7,613 nucleotides of DNA, taken from Acidobacteriota bacterium. Its GTDB lineage: Bacteria; Acidobacteriota; Vicinamibacteria; Vicinamibacterales; JAKQTR01. The DNA is taken from NCBI GenBank assembly GCA_026393735.1, contig JAPKZP010000298.1, positions 1 through 7,613 of the forward strand, given 5' to 3'. A program made the position numbers and the translations under genes. This document shows, one piece after another, positions 5,933 to 7,613 of this stretch; within the stretch, counting starts at the first letter, position 1; every line of letters starts with the position of its first letter. The notes beneath the pieces are model-generated. The model saw only the letters and a program-made list of their open reading frames with translations, did not search any database and was not told where the DNA came from.

Positions 5933-7613
5933 CTACTTCACCACCGGGAACGCCATCTTCGCCAGCTGCTCATACACGCTGAAGCGACGCGTGACCCACT
6001 GCTGCGCGTGATGCTGGAGCATCTTGAAGCGCTCGGGGTCCATCTGTTCGACGACGCGGAACCGGGTCTCATTCCCGGTGTACTTCGTCAGATCGATCTT
6101 GGGCGCCGCCGATTCGAGGATGAGGGGGTTTTCGCCCGTGTTCGCGCGGCGCGGGTCGAAGCGGAAGAGCGGCCAGTAGCCGGAGTCGACCGCCAGTTTC
6201 TGCTGCTCGAGCCCGGCCGAGAGATCGTAGCCGTGGGCGATGCAGTGGCTGTAGGCGATGATGATCGACGGGCCCGGATACGCGTCCGCTTCGATGAACG
6301 CCTTCACCGTCTGGACGTCCTTCGACCCGAAGGCGACGTGGGCGACGTAGGTGTTGCCGTACGCCATCGCCATCATGCCGAGGTCCTTCTTGCCCGTCGG
6401 CTTGCCGGCCATCGCGAAGCGGGCCGACGCGCCGAGCGGTGTCGCCTTCGACGCCTGGCCGCCGGTGTTGGAGTAGACCTCGGTGTCGAGTACCAGGATG
6501 TTGACGTCGCGGCCCGCGGCCAGGACGTGGTCGAGGCCGCCGTAGCCGATGTCATAGGCCCAGCCGTCGCCGCCGACGATCCAGACCGACTTGCGGACCA
6601 GGTAGTCTGCCAGTTTCTCCAGCCAGCGCGCCTCGGGCGTCTTGATGGCCGCCAGTTTCTGCTTGAGCGCCACGACGCGCTCGCGCTGCTCGGCGATACC
6701 CTGTTCGGAGTACTGATCCGCCTTCAGCAGGCCGTCGACCAGCCCCTCGCCGATCTGTGAGGCCATCTTCTTCAGGAGTTCCCGCGCCTGTTCGTCGTGC
6801 TTGTCCAGCGCCAGCCGGTACCCGAAGCCGAACTCGGCGTTGTCCTCGAAGAGCGAGTTGTTCCATGCCGGGCCGCGCCCGTCGCGGTTGACGGTGTACG
6901 GCGTCGTCGGCAGGTTGGCGCCGTAGATGGACGAGCAACCCGTGGCGTTCGCGACGATCGCGCGATCGCCGAACAGTTGCGTCATCAGCTTGACGTATGG
7001 CGTCTCGCCGCAGCCGACGCAGGCGCCGGAGTACTCGAAGAGCGGCTGCAGGAACTGCACGCCCTTCACGTCCTGCTTGACCTTGGCGCGGTCGACTTCC
7101 GGCAGGGCGAGGAAGAACGCGTAGTTCTCGCGCTCGGCTTCGCGCAGCGGGCGCTGGGGATGCATGTCGAGCGATTTGTGCTTCGGGTTCGACTTGTCCT
7201 TGGCGGGGCAGACTACCGCGCACAGCGTGCAGCCCGTGCAGTCCTCGGGCGCCACCTGGACGGTGTACTTCTGGCCCTTGAACTCGCTGCCCTTGAAGTC
7301 GATCGACTTGAAGGTCGCCGGGGCGCTCTGCAGGTCGGCCGGGTCGTAGACCTTCACGCGGATGGCGGCGTGCGGGCAGACCATCGCGCACTTGTTGCAC
7401 TGAATGCAGATCGCCGCGTCCCACACCGGGATGTCCATCGCGATGTTGCGCTTCTCCCACTGCGCGGTGGCCGTCGGCCACGTGCCGTCCGGCGGGAAGG
7501 CGCTCACCGGCAGCAGGTCGCCCTTGTTGGCGAGCATGACCGCCGTGACGCGCTTCACGAAGTCCGGCGCCGCGTCCGAGACGATTGGCGGCATCTTGCG
7601 GGTCGCGGTGACC
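5933..7613 (-). CDS. nifJ: Pyruvate:ferredoxin (flavodoxin) oxidoreductase, C-terminal half (gene runs off the right edge)
   Basis: Homodimeric-type enzyme that converts pyruvate, CoA and oxidised ferredoxin to acetyl-CoA, CO2 and reduced ferredoxin in the cytoplasm. The frame is open to the window edge (the residues before the ATG at 7594 read VTATRK), and full-length enzymes have about 1170-1200 residues, so the N-terminal half is missing and that internal Met is not the start. Numbering from that Met: GKGDLLPVSAFPPDGTWP at 24-40; two 4Fe-4S ferredoxin motifs, Cys63/66/69/73 (CIQCNKCAMVCP) and Cys119/122/125/129 (CTGCTLCAVVCP); proximal-cluster cysteines Cys192 and Cys195 (ACVGCGETPY), Cys220 (ATGCSS) and Cys451 (YSHC); and the thiamine-diphosphate/Mg site GDGWAYDIGYGG (342-353) with NTGGQ (376-380). 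All expected ligands are present, so this half looks functional. It ends soon after SVYEQLAKM, without the extra C-terminal domain of the Desulfovibrio africanus enzyme. It is upstream of the flavoprotein gene in the same operon. Confidence 0.96.
   Translation of the reverse strand, partial: VTATRKMPPIVSDAAPDFVKRVTAVMLANKGDLLPVSAFPPDGTWPTATAQWEKRNIAMDIPVWDAAICIQCNKCAMVCPHAAIRVKVYDPADLQSAPATFKSIDFKGSEFKGQKYTVQVAPEDCTGCTLCAVVCPAKDKSNPKHKSLDMHPQRPLREAERENYAFFLALPEVDRAKVKQDVKGVQFLQPLFEYSGACVGCGETPYVKLMTQLFGDRAIVANATGCSSIYGANLPTTPYTVNRDGRGPAWNNSLFEDNAEFGFGYRLALDKHDEQARELLKKMASQIGEGLVDGLLKADQYSEQGIAEQRERVVALKQKLAAIKTPEARWLEKLADYLVRKSVWIVGGDGWAYDIGYGGLDHVLAAGRDVNILVLDTEVYSNTGGQASKATPLGASARFAMAGKPTGKKDLGMMAMAYGNTYVAHVAFGSKDVQTVKAFIEADAYPGPSIIIAYSHCIAHGYDLSAGLEQQKLAVDSGYWPLFRFDPRRANTGENPLILESAAPKIDLTKYTGNETRFRVVEQMDPERFKMLQHHAQQWVTRRFSVYEQLAKMAFPVVK

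Noticed and set aside
5918..6760. 280-residue open frame on the plus strand
   Set aside because: It is antisense to the thiamine-diphosphate domain of nifJ, and its composition is that of a shadow frame.
7592..7594. ATG at 7594 as the start of a short ferredoxin-oxidoreductase gene
   Set aside because: The frame stays open to the window edge and the preceding residues continue as expected for an internal part of a full-length enzyme.
1..7613. CRISPR array, tRNA, rRNA, insertion sequence or phage genes
   Set aside because: No spaced direct repeats, cloverleaf-type sequence, ribosomal RNA motifs or transposase/integrase-like proteins were seen on either strand.

Overview
The window is GC-rich bacterial DNA carrying seven protein genes, with almost no non-coding space and long spurious antisense frames typical of high-GC genomes. 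No rRNA, tRNA, CRISPR array, transposase or integrase was seen. The combination of a pyruvate:ferredoxin oxidoreductase with a dihydroorotate-dehydrogenase-like partner, a TolC/adaptor/RND operon and a zinc-finger anti-sigma factor suggests a Gram-negative, double-membrane bacterium with some anaerobic or fermentative metabolism. Acidobacteriota or a deltaproteobacterial-type lineage would fit, but this is a guess from gene content and not a phylogenetic result.

Layout. Positions 1-3792 (minus strand) hold a tripartite efflux operon transcribed right to left: a TolC-family outer-membrane channel (2455-3792), a lipoprotein-like periplasmic adaptor (1199-2446) and the first 400 residues of an RND permease (1-1202), cut by the left window edge. 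The genes are tightly packed: the adaptor stop and permease start share ATGA, and the channel and adaptor are at most 8 bases apart. Positions 3793-3874 form a short divergent intergenic region. On the plus strand, 3875-4785 holds an ECF-type sigma factor and a small soluble zinc-binding anti-sigma factor, again joined by an ATGA overlap. Positions 4772-4875 are a convergent junction dense in inverted repeats. Positions 4873-7613 (minus strand) hold the C-terminal half of pyruvate:ferredoxin oxidoreductase (cut by the right edge), followed by a dihydroorotate-dehydrogenase-like flavoprotein, separated by 58 bases that contain a perfect 11-bp hairpin.

How the genes work together. The channel, adaptor and permease would make one envelope-spanning proton-driven exporter. 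The divergent sigma/anti-sigma pair is placed to sense a cytoplasmic (possibly thiol-redox or metal) signal and may control the efflux operon, but this rests on position alone. The oxidoreductase and the flavoprotein look like a metabolic operon. The flavoprotein keeps FMN-barrel features but lacks the catalytic cysteine signature of true dihydroorotate dehydrogenases, so a redox role linked to the oxidoreductase is more likely than pyrimidine synthesis. Most of the window is recognisable family content; the less explained parts are the flavoprotein's substrate, the hairpin-rich junctions and the regulatory link between the sigma factor and the pump.
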